DNA from: Deltaproteobacteria bacterium
Lineage (GTDB): Bacteria > Myxococcota_A > UBA9160 > UBA6930
Direction: 5' to 3'
Length of the DNA stretch: 57,516 bases
NCBI GenBank assembly: GCA_029261795.1
Contig: JAJDAP010000050.1
Coordinates: 1 to 57,516 of the forward strand
Shown here in pieces: positions 40,897-49,944 of the stretch. The notes beneath the pieces were generated by a model that was not told the origin of the DNA, ran no database searches, and was given only the letters and a program-made list of their open reading frames with translations. How positions within the stretch are numbered: position 1 is the first letter of the stretch; every line of letters starts with the position of its first letter. The position numbers and the translations under genes were made by a program.

Positions 40897-41622
40897 TCAG
40901 GTCGGCCGGTTGCTCTGGCCTCCATCCACGGCGATCACCTGCCCGGTGATCTGCCGGGCGCGATCCGAGCAAAGGAACACGATCGCGTCGGCGATCTCTT
41001 CCGGCGTCTGTTCGACACCGAGCGGAATCCGGTCGCCGATCAGCTCGACGAACGCCTCGTGGGTGGGTGCAACCTGCTTCCAGAGCGATGTGTGGATCAT
41101 CCCCGGCGCGACCGCGTTCACGCGAATCCGCCTCGGCGCCAGTAGCTGAGCCATGCTGCGCGTGTGCGCGATGACCGCGCTCTTGGCCGTGCCGTAGGCG
41201 TGAAGGCCGCCGGGCTGTACACCCGCAATCGAGGCGGTGTTGCAGATTGCGGAGCCTTCGGCCATCTCGCGCGCGAACTGCCGCGTCACGATGTAGACCG
41301 AGGTCAGGTTGAGTTCGATGTCCCGCCGCCACATCGAGACGGGCATGAAGGTGTCGAAGGGCGTCGCCGTCGGGTTCTCCGGATCCGGTCCCGTGCCCCC
41401 CGCGTTGTTGACGAGCACGTCGGGGGGCCGGCCAATTGCCGACGCCACCCGGCGGACGGCATCCTCATCGGTGACGTCGCATTCGTAGACCTTGGCCTCG
41501 GACAGGTCCGCGGGTACGCGGTCGATCACGGCGACCTCGTCACACACGCCCTCTGCGAGGAGCCCCCGCACAGTCGCCAGACCGATTCCCCGTGCTCCGC
41601 CGGTAACGATTCCGAAGGCCAT
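40897..41622 (-). CDS. Short-chain dehydrogenase/reductase
   Basis: A 241-residue classical SDR using NAD(P)H to interconvert an alcohol and a ketone. The coenzyme motif TGGARGIG is at residues 7-14, VNNAG is in the core, the catalytic Ser is in CNTASIAG, YxxxK is YGTAK, and NAVAPGMIHT is the substrate loop. The ATG start has GAGGAGGAA upstream. It converges with the SDR remnant and diverges from the ThDP enzyme gene. The exact substrate is unknown. Confidence 0.88.
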   Translation of the reverse strand: MAFGIVTGGARGIGLATVRGLLAEGVCDEVAVIDRVPADLSEAKVYECDVTDEDAVRRVASAIGRPPDVLVNNAGGTGPDPENPTATPFDTFMPVSMWRRDIELNLTSVYIVTRQFAREMAEGSAICNTASIAGVQPGGLHAYGTAKSAVIAHTRSMAQLLAPRRIRVNAVAPGMIHTSLWKQVAPTHEAFVELIGDRIPLGVEQTPEEIADAIVFLCSDRARQITGQVIAVDGGQSNRPT

Positions 41623-41980
41623 CGCGCTTCCTCCTCGGAGGGCTCGACCCGCAGTGCGCGCGCGGTTGGCCCATCCATTGCACCAACTCGTTGCAAGAAT
41701 CAGGCGAGTCGCGCTGCGGCGCGATCGGGGGAGGGAAGATCATCCTCGCGAGTTCAGAACGACGACCGTTGACGAGCGCTTGGGAGCACCGGGACTTCCT
41801 GCCGCACCGTTCGGCCCCGCTGCGGGTCGCTCTGCCCCTCGCTTCCCGCGGCCGCGAAGCTGCTCGCCGAGAAGATCGAATCTCGAACGATAGGCCGACC
41901 CGCTGCTGGCAAGGCCTAACCAACGGGTTGCGGGAGGTGTAACGCCGCCCTGTTCGACCCTGGCGATGGAGGAAACCCAG
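41623..41980. other. Divergent promoter region, no gene
   Basis: About 360 bases between the divergent SDR and ThDP enzyme genes. It carries a loose inverted repeat TTGCA/TGCAA near 41678-41696, which may be an operator. No tRNA, terminator or convincing open frame is seen. The ribosome site of the downstream gene (GGAGGAAA) is at its end. Confidence 0.4.
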
Positions 41981-43612
41981 ATGGCACGGATTTCAGGCGG
42001 CCGCCTCGCGGCGAAGGTCATGCGACGACACGGCGTCAGTCACCTGTTCGGAATCGTCGGTGGCCACGTCTATCCGATCTTCGAGGGCTGTGCAGCGGAA
42101 GGCATCCGCGTCATCGACACGCGCCACGAGGAAGCGGGTGCGCACATGGCCGAAGGTTTTGCGCTGGCGACCGGCCAGGTGGCGGCGTGTATCGGCACCG
42201 CCGGCCCCGGCTTCACGAACATGCTGACGGGCATTGCGAACGCCCGCGCCGCCGCGTCGCCGCTCCTGGCGCTCGGGGGCCGCGTTTCGGTGAACGAGTT
42301 CGACACCGGCGCGCTCCAGGACTTCAACCAGATCGACATCGTGAAACCGATGACCAAGTTCGCCCGCTCGATCTTCGAGACCCGGAGGGTGCCCGAGTAC
42401 GTGGATCGCGCGCTTCACGAGGCCAGGACCGGGCGGCCGGGCCCCGTCTACCTCGAGACCCCGATGGCCCAGCTCTACACCGAGCTCGAGGAGTCCGACG
42501 TCGCGATGCCACGCTCCACCGGGGCCGCCTCTCTGCCGGCGGGGAATCCGCGCGACATCGACCGCGCTCTCGAGGCGATCGAACGGGCCGAGCGCCCCAT
42601 CGTCATCGCGGGGGGTGGCGTCTGGTGGGCCCAGGCCCAGGGCGCCCTCCAGGATTTCATCGAAAGGGCGGACCTGCCGTTCTTCACCCGTGCAGCCGGA
42701 CGCGGCTGCATCTCCGACGACCACTCCCACTTCATCGCGCCCGGGTTGGCGATGCACCCGGCCACGAAGGGTGCGATCGAGCAGGCGGATCTGATCGTCC
42801 TGTTGGGCACCCGGTTCGGGTTCACCTTCGAGCCCGAGGGCGTGCCCGCTTCGAAGCCCATCGTTCGCGTCGACATCGATCCCTCGGCGTTCTCGAACGG
42901 TCGCGAGGCCGAGATCGGGATCGTGGGAGACCTGGGCATCGTCTTGCGTCAGCTCGCGGACGGCGTGGAGAAGGGGTCGCGAAGCGAGTGGATCGAGCGG
43001 CTCCGGACGGGGGCGCGTGCGATCATGCAAGCGTTCGAGCCGGCCCTCAGCTCGGATCAGATGCCGATCCATCCGCTCCGGCTGTTCGGTGAGGTCGCGA
43101 AGGTCGTCGACTCCGACACGATCGTGTCGGTGGGCGGCGGCGACGTGTGTCTCTGGGGCAACCTCGTCCTGCCCGCGAAGGGCCCCGGACAATTCCTCTC
43201 GATCATTTCGTCGATCTACGGATGCCTCGGTGTGGCCGTGCCCTACGCCATCGCGGCCAAGCTCGCCCACCCTGAGAAGACCGTCATCGCGACGACCGGC
43301 GACGGGAGCTTCGGCCTCACTTGCATGGAGATGGAGACCGCGGTCCGCCACGACATCCCGATCGTGGCGATCGTCGGAAACGACCAAGGCTGGGGCATGA
43401 TCAAACGTGACCTCGTCCGACGCAAGGGCGAGGCCGTGGGCTGCGACCTCGCTGCGACCCGTTACGACCTGATCGTCGAGGCCATGGGTGGCCACGGAGA
43501 GTTCGTCGAGAAGCCCGAAGATCTGGGGGCGGCGATTCGGCGCGCGATCGATTCAGGTCGGCCGGCCTGCGTCAACGTCATGCTCGATCCGGAAATCGGT
43601 CCCTCTCTATAG
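41981..43612 (+). CDS. Thiamine-diphosphate-dependent enzyme (acetolactate synthase/2-hydroxyacyl-CoA lyase-like)
   Basis: A 543-residue ThDP enzyme with three domains. The N-terminal pyrimidine domain has HLFGIVGGHVYPIFEGC with the cofactor-activating Glu in TRHEEAGAHMAEG; the middle domain lies around residues 190-330; the C-terminal pyrophosphate domain has GDGSFGLTCMEMETAVRH with the distal Asn/Gly of IVGNDQGWG. It cleaves or forms C-C bonds of 2-keto or 2-hydroxyacyl substrates. Without a partner subunit I cannot choose between acetolactate synthase and lyase; the genes around suggest catabolism. The start at 41981 follows GGAGGAAA. Confidence 0.85.
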   Translation: MARISGGRLAAKVMRRHGVSHLFGIVGGHVYPIFEGCAAEGIRVIDTRHEEAGAHMAEGFALATGQVAACIGTAGPGFTNMLTGIANARAAASPLLALGGRVSVNEFDTGALQDFNQIDIVKPMTKFARSIFETRRVPEYVDRALHEARTGRPGPVYLETPMAQLYTELEESDVAMPRSTGAASLPAGNPRDIDRALEAIERAERPIVIAGGGVWWAQAQGALQDFIERADLPFFTRAAGRGCISDDHSHFIAPGLAMHPATKGAIEQADLIVLLGTRFGFTFEPEGVPASKPIVRVDIDPSAFSNGREAEIGIVGDLGIVLRQLADGVEKGSRSEWIERLRTGARAIMQAFEPALSSDQMPIHPLRLFGEVAKVVDSDTIVSVGGGDVCLWGNLVLPAKGPGQFLSIISSIYGCLGVAVPYAIAAKLAHPEKTVIATTGDGSFGLTCMEMETAVRHDIPIVAIVGNDQGWGMIKRDLVRRKGEAVGCDLAATRYDLIVEAMGGHGEFVEKPEDLGAAIRRAIDSGRPACVNVMLDPEIGPSL

Positions 43613-43684
43613 GGTTCAAAGCATCTTGTAAGGTTCAAAACGTCTGCGAGTTCGCACAGGCATAATATTCAAGGAGATCGAGCG

Positions 43685-44767
43685 ATGCGTTTCGGCATGC
43701 TTCACCTGTTCGAGAACCCCGTGCACAAGACCGAGCACGAGATCATCCACGAGCAGATGGAGCTGATGCGCGCGGCGGAGGAGTCGGGTTTCGACTCCGT
43801 CTGGCCGGCCGAGCACCACTTCACCGAGTACGGCTACTGCGCATCACCGGCGCTCAGCCTCGCCGCGATCGCCTCGGAAACGAAACGCATCCGGCTCGGG
43901 ACGGGCATCGTGGTCCTCCCGATGAACCATCCGCTTCGCGTCGCCGAGGACTACGCCTTCCTCGACCATCTGTCGGACGGACGGATCGACCTCGGCGTGG
44001 GGCGCGGCTACCAGCCCCTCGAATTTCAGCGCTACGGCATCGACCAGGAAACCACGCGCGGGCAGTTCCGCGAGGCGCTCGACGTGATCCAGCAGGCGTG
44101 GACCCAGGACACCGTCGACTTCGAGGGCGAGCACTACCGCTTCGAAGGTGTGCCGGTGCGCCCGAAGCCGTTGCAGCAGCCCAGCCCGCCCATCTGGATG
44201 GCGGCACTCTCACCCGAGACCTTCGAGCTGGCCGGGAGCTACGGCCTGAACCTTCTCTACGGCAGCGTCTTCGGTCTCTCGCCGGAGAACGCGAGGCTCC
44301 GTCGCGCCGACTACTTCCGCGGGCTGCGCGCGGCCGGCCACTCGACCGAGGGACGCCAGGCCGGCTGCCTCGCCATGGTCTACGTCGCCGACTCCATGGA
44401 GCAGGCGCGCAAGGAATTCCAGGACCCCGTGCTCTGGTACTACAAGACCATCTCGAAGTACGTCGCACCGCCGAAGGGGCAAGCAGCGCCCCGGAGCTAC
44501 GAGATGTACACGGGGTTCCGCGACGTCGCGGCCTCGGTCGACTGGGAGACGCTGCTCGAGCGCGAGGCCGTGATCTGCGGCGACCCCGATTACGTGGGCG
44601 AACGCCTGGCCGAGTATCAGCAGATCTACGGCTTCACCGAACTCCTGTGCTGGACGCGCCTCGGTGGGCTCGACCACCAGAAGGTGCTGCACTCGATGGA
44701 ACTGATGCGCGACAAGGTGATCCCGAGCCTGCGCGACGCCGAACCCCCGCCGCCGCCGACCGAGTAG
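43685..44767 (+). CDS. Luciferase-like flavin monooxygenase (LLM)
   Basis: A 360-residue TIM-barrel flavoenzyme of the bacterial luciferase family. Typical segments are the N-terminal RFGMLHLFENPVHK, SVWPAEHHFTEYG with the family His, RIRLGTGIVVLPMNHPLRVAEDYAFLD, and GRIDLGVGRGYQPLEFQ. It uses reduced FMN (or F420) from a separate reductase to oxidise an organic compound. The ATG has AAGGAGAT upstream. It lies 72 bases after the ThDP enzyme on the same strand, so they may be one operon, with the PaaX-like regulator following. Confidence 0.88.
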   Translation: MRFGMLHLFENPVHKTEHEIIHEQMELMRAAEESGFDSVWPAEHHFTEYGYCASPALSLAAIASETKRIRLGTGIVVLPMNHPLRVAEDYAFLDHLSDGRIDLGVGRGYQPLEFQRYGIDQETTRGQFREALDVIQQAWTQDTVDFEGEHYRFEGVPVRPKPLQQPSPPIWMAALSPETFELAGSYGLNLLYGSVFGLSPENARLRRADYFRGLRAAGHSTEGRQAGCLAMVYVADSMEQARKEFQDPVLWYYKTISKYVAPPKGQAAPRSYEMYTGFRDVAASVDWETLLEREAVICGDPDYVGERLAEYQQIYGFTELLCWTRLGGLDHQKVLHSMELMRDKVIPSLRDAEPPPPPTE

Positions 44768-44801
44768 CTCCGCGCGTCGTGCCGTCATACAGGAGGGCGT
44801 G

Positions 44802-44813
44802 TGAAATATTTCA
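44802..44813. promoter_or_regulatory. Perfect 12-bp palindrome before the PaaX-like gene
   Basis: TGAAATATTTCA lies 44 bases before the ATG of the PaaX-like regulator gene, in an AT-rich intergenic patch. A regulator or promoter site is plausible; binding by the PaaX-like protein itself is a guess. Confidence 0.35.
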
Positions 44814-44856
44814 TGATTTGCACTCCATAGACATTTAGTGTAATGAATGCAGGGCG

Positions 44857-45732
44857 ATGACGTCCGCCCCGAATCGAACGACCGACGCCCGTGTCTCTGC
44901 CAGGAGCGTGGTGGTCGACCTGCTCTCGACGATGCCGCCCCGCTATCGGGTGGCCGTGGGGGCGCTCGTCCGAGGTGGGGTCGTGCTCGGCATCGGCGAG
45001 AATCCGGTACGGGTGGCGCTGGCGCGGCTCCGCAGCCGGGGGCTCGTGGAATCGGACGAGCGTGGGCTCTATCGCTTGAGCCCGGCCGCCCAACCGATCA
45101 ACCGCGAGGTCCGCTCCTGGCGTTCCATCGAGCGCGCAACCCGCCCCTGGAACAGTGCCTGGTTGGCGGTCGAGACGAGCGGGTTGCCCCGAGGCACTCG
45201 CAACGCCGCGCGCCATCGCGAGCGAGCCCTTCGGATCCTCGGCTTCGAGACCCTGACGCCAGCACTCCGGGTTCGACCGGACAACCTGGTCGGCGGTGTC
45301 GCCGACGTCCGGGAGCGGCTCGCGGCATTGGGTTACGAGCCGGCTCCCTTCGTTTGCGGGCTGGCCGACCTCGATCCCGCAACCGATGCGTACGCGCGCT
45401 CGCTCTGGGACTCACGCTCGCTCGCAGCGGGCTACCAGGAACTCCGCGCGCGGCTGGTCGCGAGCGCCGAGCGGCTTCCTTCCCTCTGTGCGGAGGAGGC
45501 AATGGCCGAGTCGTTCTGGCTAGGCGGCGAGGCGATCCGGCGGATCGTGCTGGACCCGCTGCTGCCAGGCGAGATCGTCGACACGCGCGCCCGGCGGGCC
45601 CTGGTCGCAGAGATGCGCCGCTACGACCGCATCGGTCGCAGATTCTGGAGAAGCTGGGCCGGAGAGTCGGTCGAACTCGCGAACACGCCTGCGGACGTCG
45701 GCGGCCTGGTCGCGGTTGGAGCCGCGCCGTAG
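44857..45732 (+). CDS. PaaX-like transcriptional regulator
   Basis: A 291-residue regulator of the PaaX family. The winged helix-turn-helix spans about residues 30-72 (YRVAVGALVRGGVVLGIGE, then NPVRVALARLRSRGLV and GLYRLS), followed by the middle domain starting RSWRSIERATRPWNSAWLAVE. The C-terminal half is helical. PaaX proteins repress aromatic acid catabolism genes and are released by an acyl-CoA ligand. Its position behind the luciferase-like gene suggests control of these genes. The start is ATG at 44857. Confidence 0.75.
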   Translation: MTSAPNRTTDARVSARSVVVDLLSTMPPRYRVAVGALVRGGVVLGIGENPVRVALARLRSRGLVESDERGLYRLSPAAQPINREVRSWRSIERATRPWNSAWLAVETSGLPRGTRNAARHRERALRILGFETLTPALRVRPDNLVGGVADVRERLAALGYEPAPFVCGLADLDPATDAYARSLWDSRSLAAGYQELRARLVASAERLPSLCAEEAMAESFWLGGEAIRRIVLDPLLPGEIVDTRARRALVAEMRRYDRIGRRFWRSWAGESVELANTPADVGGLVAVGAAP

Positions 45733-45781
45733 GAAGACCGCCCGTCGGACCCGAGGGCCGACAGGGTGAGGAGGAGAGACC

Positions 45782-46684
45782 ATGAAGATCACCGATATCG
45801 CGACACGAGAGGAGCTCGCCCGCTTCACCGAACGGGACGACGGCAAGGCGATGGCCTACGTCGTCTTCAACTGGGCCATGGTCGCCGCAATCTTCACCGG
45901 CGTTGCGCTCATCACGAACCCGCTCACCATCCTGATCGGCATCGCACTCCTGGGCGGACGGCAGCTCGGGTTCGCCGCCCTCATGCATGACTGCGGACAC
46001 CACCTGTTGTTCTCGAAGCGGCAGACCAATGCCGTCGTCGGCCAGTGGCTGTGCGCCTACCCGATCCTCTCCGACCTGCCACGCTATGCGGCCGGACACC
46101 AGAAGCATCACGCCTTCGCCGGGACCCGCGACGATCCCGACCTGCCGAACTACCAGGCATACCCGATCACGCGGCAGAGCTTCCGGCGCAAGGTCGTCCG
46201 CGACCTGACGGGCCAGACCGGATGGAAGGCGCTTCGCGCCACCTGGAGACGGGGGCAGAGCGAGCTCGGCAAGGCGCCCTGGAAGGGCAACGCGCTGCTG
46301 GGCCATGCAATCGTCCATGGCGCCGGCTTCGCCGCGCTGGCGGCGTTCGGCGAAGCTCCGCTCTTCCTGATGTGGCCCGCCGCGTATCTCACCAGCTACA
46401 TGTTGATCGCCCGGCTGCGCCAGGTCGCCGAGCACGGGGCCGTCCCCGACCTCTTCGATCTCGATCCCCGGAAGAACACGCGGACCACGCACGTGCGCTG
46501 GTGGGAGCGGCCGTTCGTTGCCCCCTTCCACCTCAACTACCACCTCGAGCACCACTTCCACGCGAACGTGCCCTGCTACCAACTGCCGGCGTTCCATCGC
46601 TTCCTCGTGGCCAAGGGGGTGTACGATGAAACCGAGTTTCCGCGGGGCTACCGGGAGCTATTCGCGAGGACTGTTCCCGCCTAG
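45782..46684 (+). CDS. Membrane fatty acid desaturase
   Basis: A 300-residue diiron membrane enzyme. The three histidine boxes are HDCGHH, HQKHHAF and HLEHHFH, with hydrophobic pairs between (VFNWAMVAAIFTGVALIT and LFLMWPAAYLTSYMLIA). It desaturates or hydroxylates acyl chains or isoprenoids with O2. The long HDCGHH form resembles desaturases of the DesA/crtW-like group. The ATG at 45782 lies 49 bases after the PaaX-like gene, with GAGGAGAG upstream, and it may belong to the same unit. Confidence 0.88.
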   Translation: MKITDIATREELARFTERDDGKAMAYVVFNWAMVAAIFTGVALITNPLTILIGIALLGGRQLGFAALMHDCGHHLLFSKRQTNAVVGQWLCAYPILSDLPRYAAGHQKHHAFAGTRDDPDLPNYQAYPITRQSFRRKVVRDLTGQTGWKALRATWRRGQSELGKAPWKGNALLGHAIVHGAGFAALAAFGEAPLFLMWPAAYLTSYMLIARLRQVAEHGAVPDLFDLDPRKNTRTTHVRWWERPFVAPFHLNYHLEHHFHANVPCYQLPAFHRFLVAKGVYDETEFPRGYRELFARTVPA

Positions 46685-46824
46685 CGTGCTCCCCACGCGC
46701 GTCGCGCGTTCCGGCGGATCGCCTCGATCTTGGCCTGGCTGCGGCTTACCCCAACCAATCCGTGCTCGAGAACTCGTGCGGGCATCGAGCCCGGGCGCAC
46801 ATGATTCGGTAGTGTCGCCCCAGC

Positions 46825-47334
46825 ATGACCATCCAGGATCTAGGCAGCATCGGCGAGTTTGTGGGCTCGCTCCTCGTGCTCGCGACCCTGCTCTACCTGG
46901 CCCGCCAGGTGGGTCAGGCCCGCAAGTCCATGCTCCTGAATACGCTCCATGCGCAACGCGCAGAGGTGATGTCGAACTTTCGGATGCTCATCGACTCCCC
47001 GTATCTCCCACAGATCATCGAGAAGCTGAGCGATGGTGAGGAGTTGAACGCGGTCGAGGAGCGGCGCCTGGGTAGCTACATCTCGCTCACCTGGGCGACG
47101 ATCCACGCCACGTGGGCCCAGCGAACCCTCACAGGGGCCGTGGACATCCTTGCCACGGACGATGCTCACTTCGCCATCGCGATGACCACCTTCGGAGAGC
47201 GGGGAACCGTCTGGTGGAAGCGCAATGGGCGGACCATCTACCCCGAACCGTTCGTAGCGTACATCGATGCGAAGCTCGCGAGCTTCCAAGGAAGCGAACT
47301 GGAGCGCGACTTCGCCGGGCTGGGACGGACCTAG
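46825..47334 (+). CDS. Small membrane-anchored hypothetical protein
   Basis: A 169-residue protein with one N-terminal transmembrane helix (IGEFVGSLLVLATLLYLARQV) and a cytoplasmic helical domain (WATIHATWAQRTLTGAVDIL, FGERGTVWWKRN). The pattern IGE-(F/L)-h-G...h-x-YLAxQh is common among uncharacterised membrane-anchored bacterial proteins. It ends 125 bases before the sulfatase on the same strand. I know no function. Confidence 0.65.
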   Translation: MTIQDLGSIGEFVGSLLVLATLLYLARQVGQARKSMLLNTLHAQRAEVMSNFRMLIDSPYLPQIIEKLSDGEELNAVEERRLGSYISLTWATIHATWAQRTLTGAVDILATDDAHFAIAMTTFGERGTVWWKRNGRTIYPEPFVAYIDAKLASFQGSELERDFAGLGRT

Positions 47335-47459
47335 AGACCGACACAGAGCCGGCGAGAAGGCACGAGCGCAAGAAGGGCGAGGCGCCTCACGAGCCGTCGA
47401 TCGACGGCTCCGGTAGCGTTCGCGACGCGCCGCAGGGGCGCCCTCTTGAAGGATCCACC

Positions 47460-48983
47460 GTGTCCGAAACTCCCGACGCCCCGCAGCGACCCCGCCGGGT
47501 GGTGCTGATGCTGCTCGACAGCCTGAACCGCCACATGCTTGGCAGTTACGGTGGCGACGAATTCGCAACGCCGAATCTCGACCGGCTCGCGGCCCGCTCG
47601 GTGCGCTTCGAGCAGCATCACACGGGTTCGCTGCCCTGCATGCCGGCACGCCACGATCTGCTGTGCGGGGCTCTCGACTTCTTGTGGAAACCCTGGGGTT
47701 CGATCGAACTCTGGGAGGAGCCGATCACGGCCAACCTGCGGCGCGCCGGGGTGCCGACGGTGCTCTTTACCGACCACCCCCATCTCTTCGAGACCGGCGG
47801 CGAAAACTATCATTCGGATTTCACCGCGTGGGACTACCTGCGCGGACACGAAAGCGATCCCTGGAAGACGCGACCGGATCCTTCCTGGATCGGCGCGCCC
47901 TCCTTTGGCCGGGGACAGTTTCCGTACGACAACTCGCGCGGTTGGTTCCGGGGTGAGGAGGATTTTCCAGGGCCTCGCACGATGCGGGCAACGGCTGCGT
48001 GGTTGCGCGAACACGCACCGCACCACGAGTCCTTCTTCGTGTGGGTCGACGAGTTCGATCCGCACGAGCCCTTCGACGTCCCGGAGCCCTGGGCCTCACG
48101 TTACGACCCGGACTGGGAAGGCGCCCACTTGATCTGGCCGCCCTACGCGGCAGCCGGCGTCGAGCGTGGAATCCTGACGAAACGCGAAGGGCAGCAGGTG
48201 CGCGCCTGCTACGGCGCCAAGCTCTCGATGATCGACGCGTGGCTAGGCCGTGTGCTCGACGCCATGGACGAAGGAGATCTGTGGGACGACACCATCTTCG
48301 TGCTCTGCACCGATCACGGACACTATCTGGGGGAGCACGATCTCTGGGGAAAACCCGGAGTTCCCGTGCGCAGCACGCTGGGACACATCCCCTTGTTGGT
48401 CGCGATGCCGGGCGCGGCCCCTGGGAGCAGCGAAGCCTTGACCACCACGGTGGATCTGCACGCGACGGTGGCAGACATCTTCGGCGTCGAGATCGAACAC
48501 CGCACGCACGGCCGCTCGCTGCTGCCGATCCTCGAGGGACGCGCGTCTCGGGTCCGCGACGAGTTGCTGTGTGGGATCTTCGGGCGCCAGGTCCATCTCA
48601 TCGATGAACGCCATCGCTATTCACGTGGACCTGCCGAAGCGAACGCTCCCATCTCCTTGTGGTCGAATCGCTGGTCGACGATGCCCCTGATGGGCATGCG
48701 CGAAGCGAAGCTCCCCGTGCCCGACGAGCGCGCCACGCTCGACCGCATGCCGGGGTCTTCCATCCCGGTGATTCGTCAACCCTTCCAGGAGGGCGATCTG
48801 TTGCCCTACTGGTCGCAGGGCACCCCGGCTGGCAACGCGCTCTGGGATCGCATCGAGGACCCGGGCGAAGACCACGATCTGGCGGGTTCGGCGGCGGAGA
48901 ACCGGCAGGCAGAGCGCTTGCGCGAGGCTCTGCGTGCGGTCGACGCGCCGCTGGATCAGCTCGAGAGACTCGGGCTCGCCTGA
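47460..48983 (+). CDS. Type I sulfatase
   Basis: A 507-residue sulfatase of the alkaline-phosphatase superfamily, cleaving sulfate esters. The N-terminal LLDSLNRHMLGSYGGDEFATPNLD binds the metal, and the catalytic loop is CMPAR with Cys60 (C-x-P-x-R), to be converted to formylglycine by a dedicated enzyme not in the window. Metal ligands follow in VLCTDHGHYLGEHDLWGK. No signal peptide is evident, so it appears cytoplasmic. The GTG start at 47460 has GAAGGA upstream; a longer frame upstream is not protein-like. Confidence 0.88.
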   Translation: MSETPDAPQRPRRVVLMLLDSLNRHMLGSYGGDEFATPNLDRLAARSVRFEQHHTGSLPCMPARHDLLCGALDFLWKPWGSIELWEEPITANLRRAGVPTVLFTDHPHLFETGGENYHSDFTAWDYLRGHESDPWKTRPDPSWIGAPSFGRGQFPYDNSRGWFRGEEDFPGPRTMRATAAWLREHAPHHESFFVWVDEFDPHEPFDVPEPWASRYDPDWEGAHLIWPPYAAAGVERGILTKREGQQVRACYGAKLSMIDAWLGRVLDAMDEGDLWDDTIFVLCTDHGHYLGEHDLWGKPGVPVRSTLGHIPLLVAMPGAAPGSSEALTTTVDLHATVADIFGVEIEHRTHGRSLLPILEGRASRVRDELLCGIFGRQVHLIDERHRYSRGPAEANAPISLWSNRWSTMPLMGMREAKLPVPDERATLDRMPGSSIPVIRQPFQEGDLLPYWSQGTPAGNALWDRIEDPGEDHDLAGSAAENRQAERLREALRAVDAPLDQLERLGLA

Positions 48984-49043
48984 TCGAGGAGCCCATTTCG
49001 AACCCCGATGTGGCCGCGGTGCGAGTGTGCTCGCGGGGCTGGA

Positions 49044-49694
49044 CTAACGCCGGGAACGGCGGCCGCGCGCGCTGGCAACCAGCAGCGTGCCGATGCCGAA
49101 GGCAACGGCCGCGCTGGGCTCCGGAATCGCCCGCGAGACGATCTGGTCCTGATTGCCGACCAGATCGACCACGACCGAGGTACCGCGCGACGCGCCCGGG
49201 CGGCTGGCCATGATCGTGTCGAACATCGAGACAGCGCCCTGCGAAAGGCTCGAGACGTCGATGACGCCGCCCCCATAAATGCCTTCCCAGATCGCGGCCT
49301 GCACTGCCGTGATGGCCTGCTTCCGGGTCAAGCTGCTCGAGACCAGGGCACCCACGTCTCCGAAGCTCTCCATCACATGGCCGGCCCAGGCGAAGTCCCG
49401 CGGCTCCTCGTCGGGGGGTGCGGGCTGGGTGAACGGATCGAGCAGGGCGCGCACGTTGTACGCGGACATGCCGATGTGCGTGTCGAGGTCGACGCAGAAC
49501 GACGCTCCCGCCTGCCCGTCGATATCGACGTCGAGCAGGGCGGTCCACACCTGGCGGCCATCGTTCAGGCCGATCCTCTCGCCGAGTTCCCAGCCGTGCA
49601 CCGTGAACGTCGTCGCGGCGGCCGGTGCTGCGAACAGCAGGGCCGCGGCGAACAGATACAGAACGAGACTCGATCGCTTCGCACACATGATCAT
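49044..49694 (-). CDS. PEP-CTERM exported protein with thioester-like domain
   Basis: A 216-residue exported protein: signal peptide (LVLYLFAAALLFAAPAAA), a domain with ASFCVDLDTHIG, then RKQAITAVQAAIWEGIYGGG, resembling the Cys-containing domains of PEP-CTERM surface proteins, and the tail AIPEPSAAVAFGIGTLLVASARGRR. The FCVDL plus AAxQxAIW arrangement is common in exosortase cargo and recalls thioester-type domains; whether a thioester forms is unknown. It converges with the sulfatase gene. An exosortase is not visible. Confidence 0.75.
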   Translation of the reverse strand: MIMCAKRSSLVLYLFAAALLFAAPAAATTFTVHGWELGERIGLNDGRQVWTALLDVDIDGQAGASFCVDLDTHIGMSAYNVRALLDPFTQPAPPDEEPRDFAWAGHVMESFGDVGALVSSSLTRKQAITAVQAAIWEGIYGGGVIDVSSLSQGAVSMFDTIMASRPGASRGTSVVVDLVGNQDQIVSRAIPEPSAAVAFGIGTLLVASARGRRSRR

Positions 49695-49944
49695 GGCGGC
49701 TCTTTAGAGCAGGAATCGTGCCGAACAGCGTTGAGTTCCGAGTTGCGCGGGCTTTCGGTGCGAGCCCGTGTGGTTCCGATCGGTTCTGCCGGTCCGCAAC
49801 AACTTGCGCGGGGTCGACGAGAGGGTGGTGGCGTTCCCAGATTGTCCCGCGACCTGCCGCTGCGCGGGTCTCCCTCCCATCCGTGCCGCCACCCAATTCA
49901 AGCTTCGTTGTCGCTCGACGTCCCGGATGGGCGCTGCGTCGACG

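Noticed and set aside
41993..43495. A 500-codon open frame opposite the ThDP enzyme
   Set aside because: Shadow of a real gene: charged, repetitive Arg/Asp/His composition and no ribosome site.
43613..43684. Direct repeat of GGTTCAAA 19 bases apart before the luciferase-like gene
   Set aside because: Only eight bases, easily by chance; no regulator or symmetry supports it.
45098..46597. A 499-codon open frame opposite the PaaX-like and desaturase genes
   Set aside because: It spans two real genes on the other strand and has no protein-like sequence.
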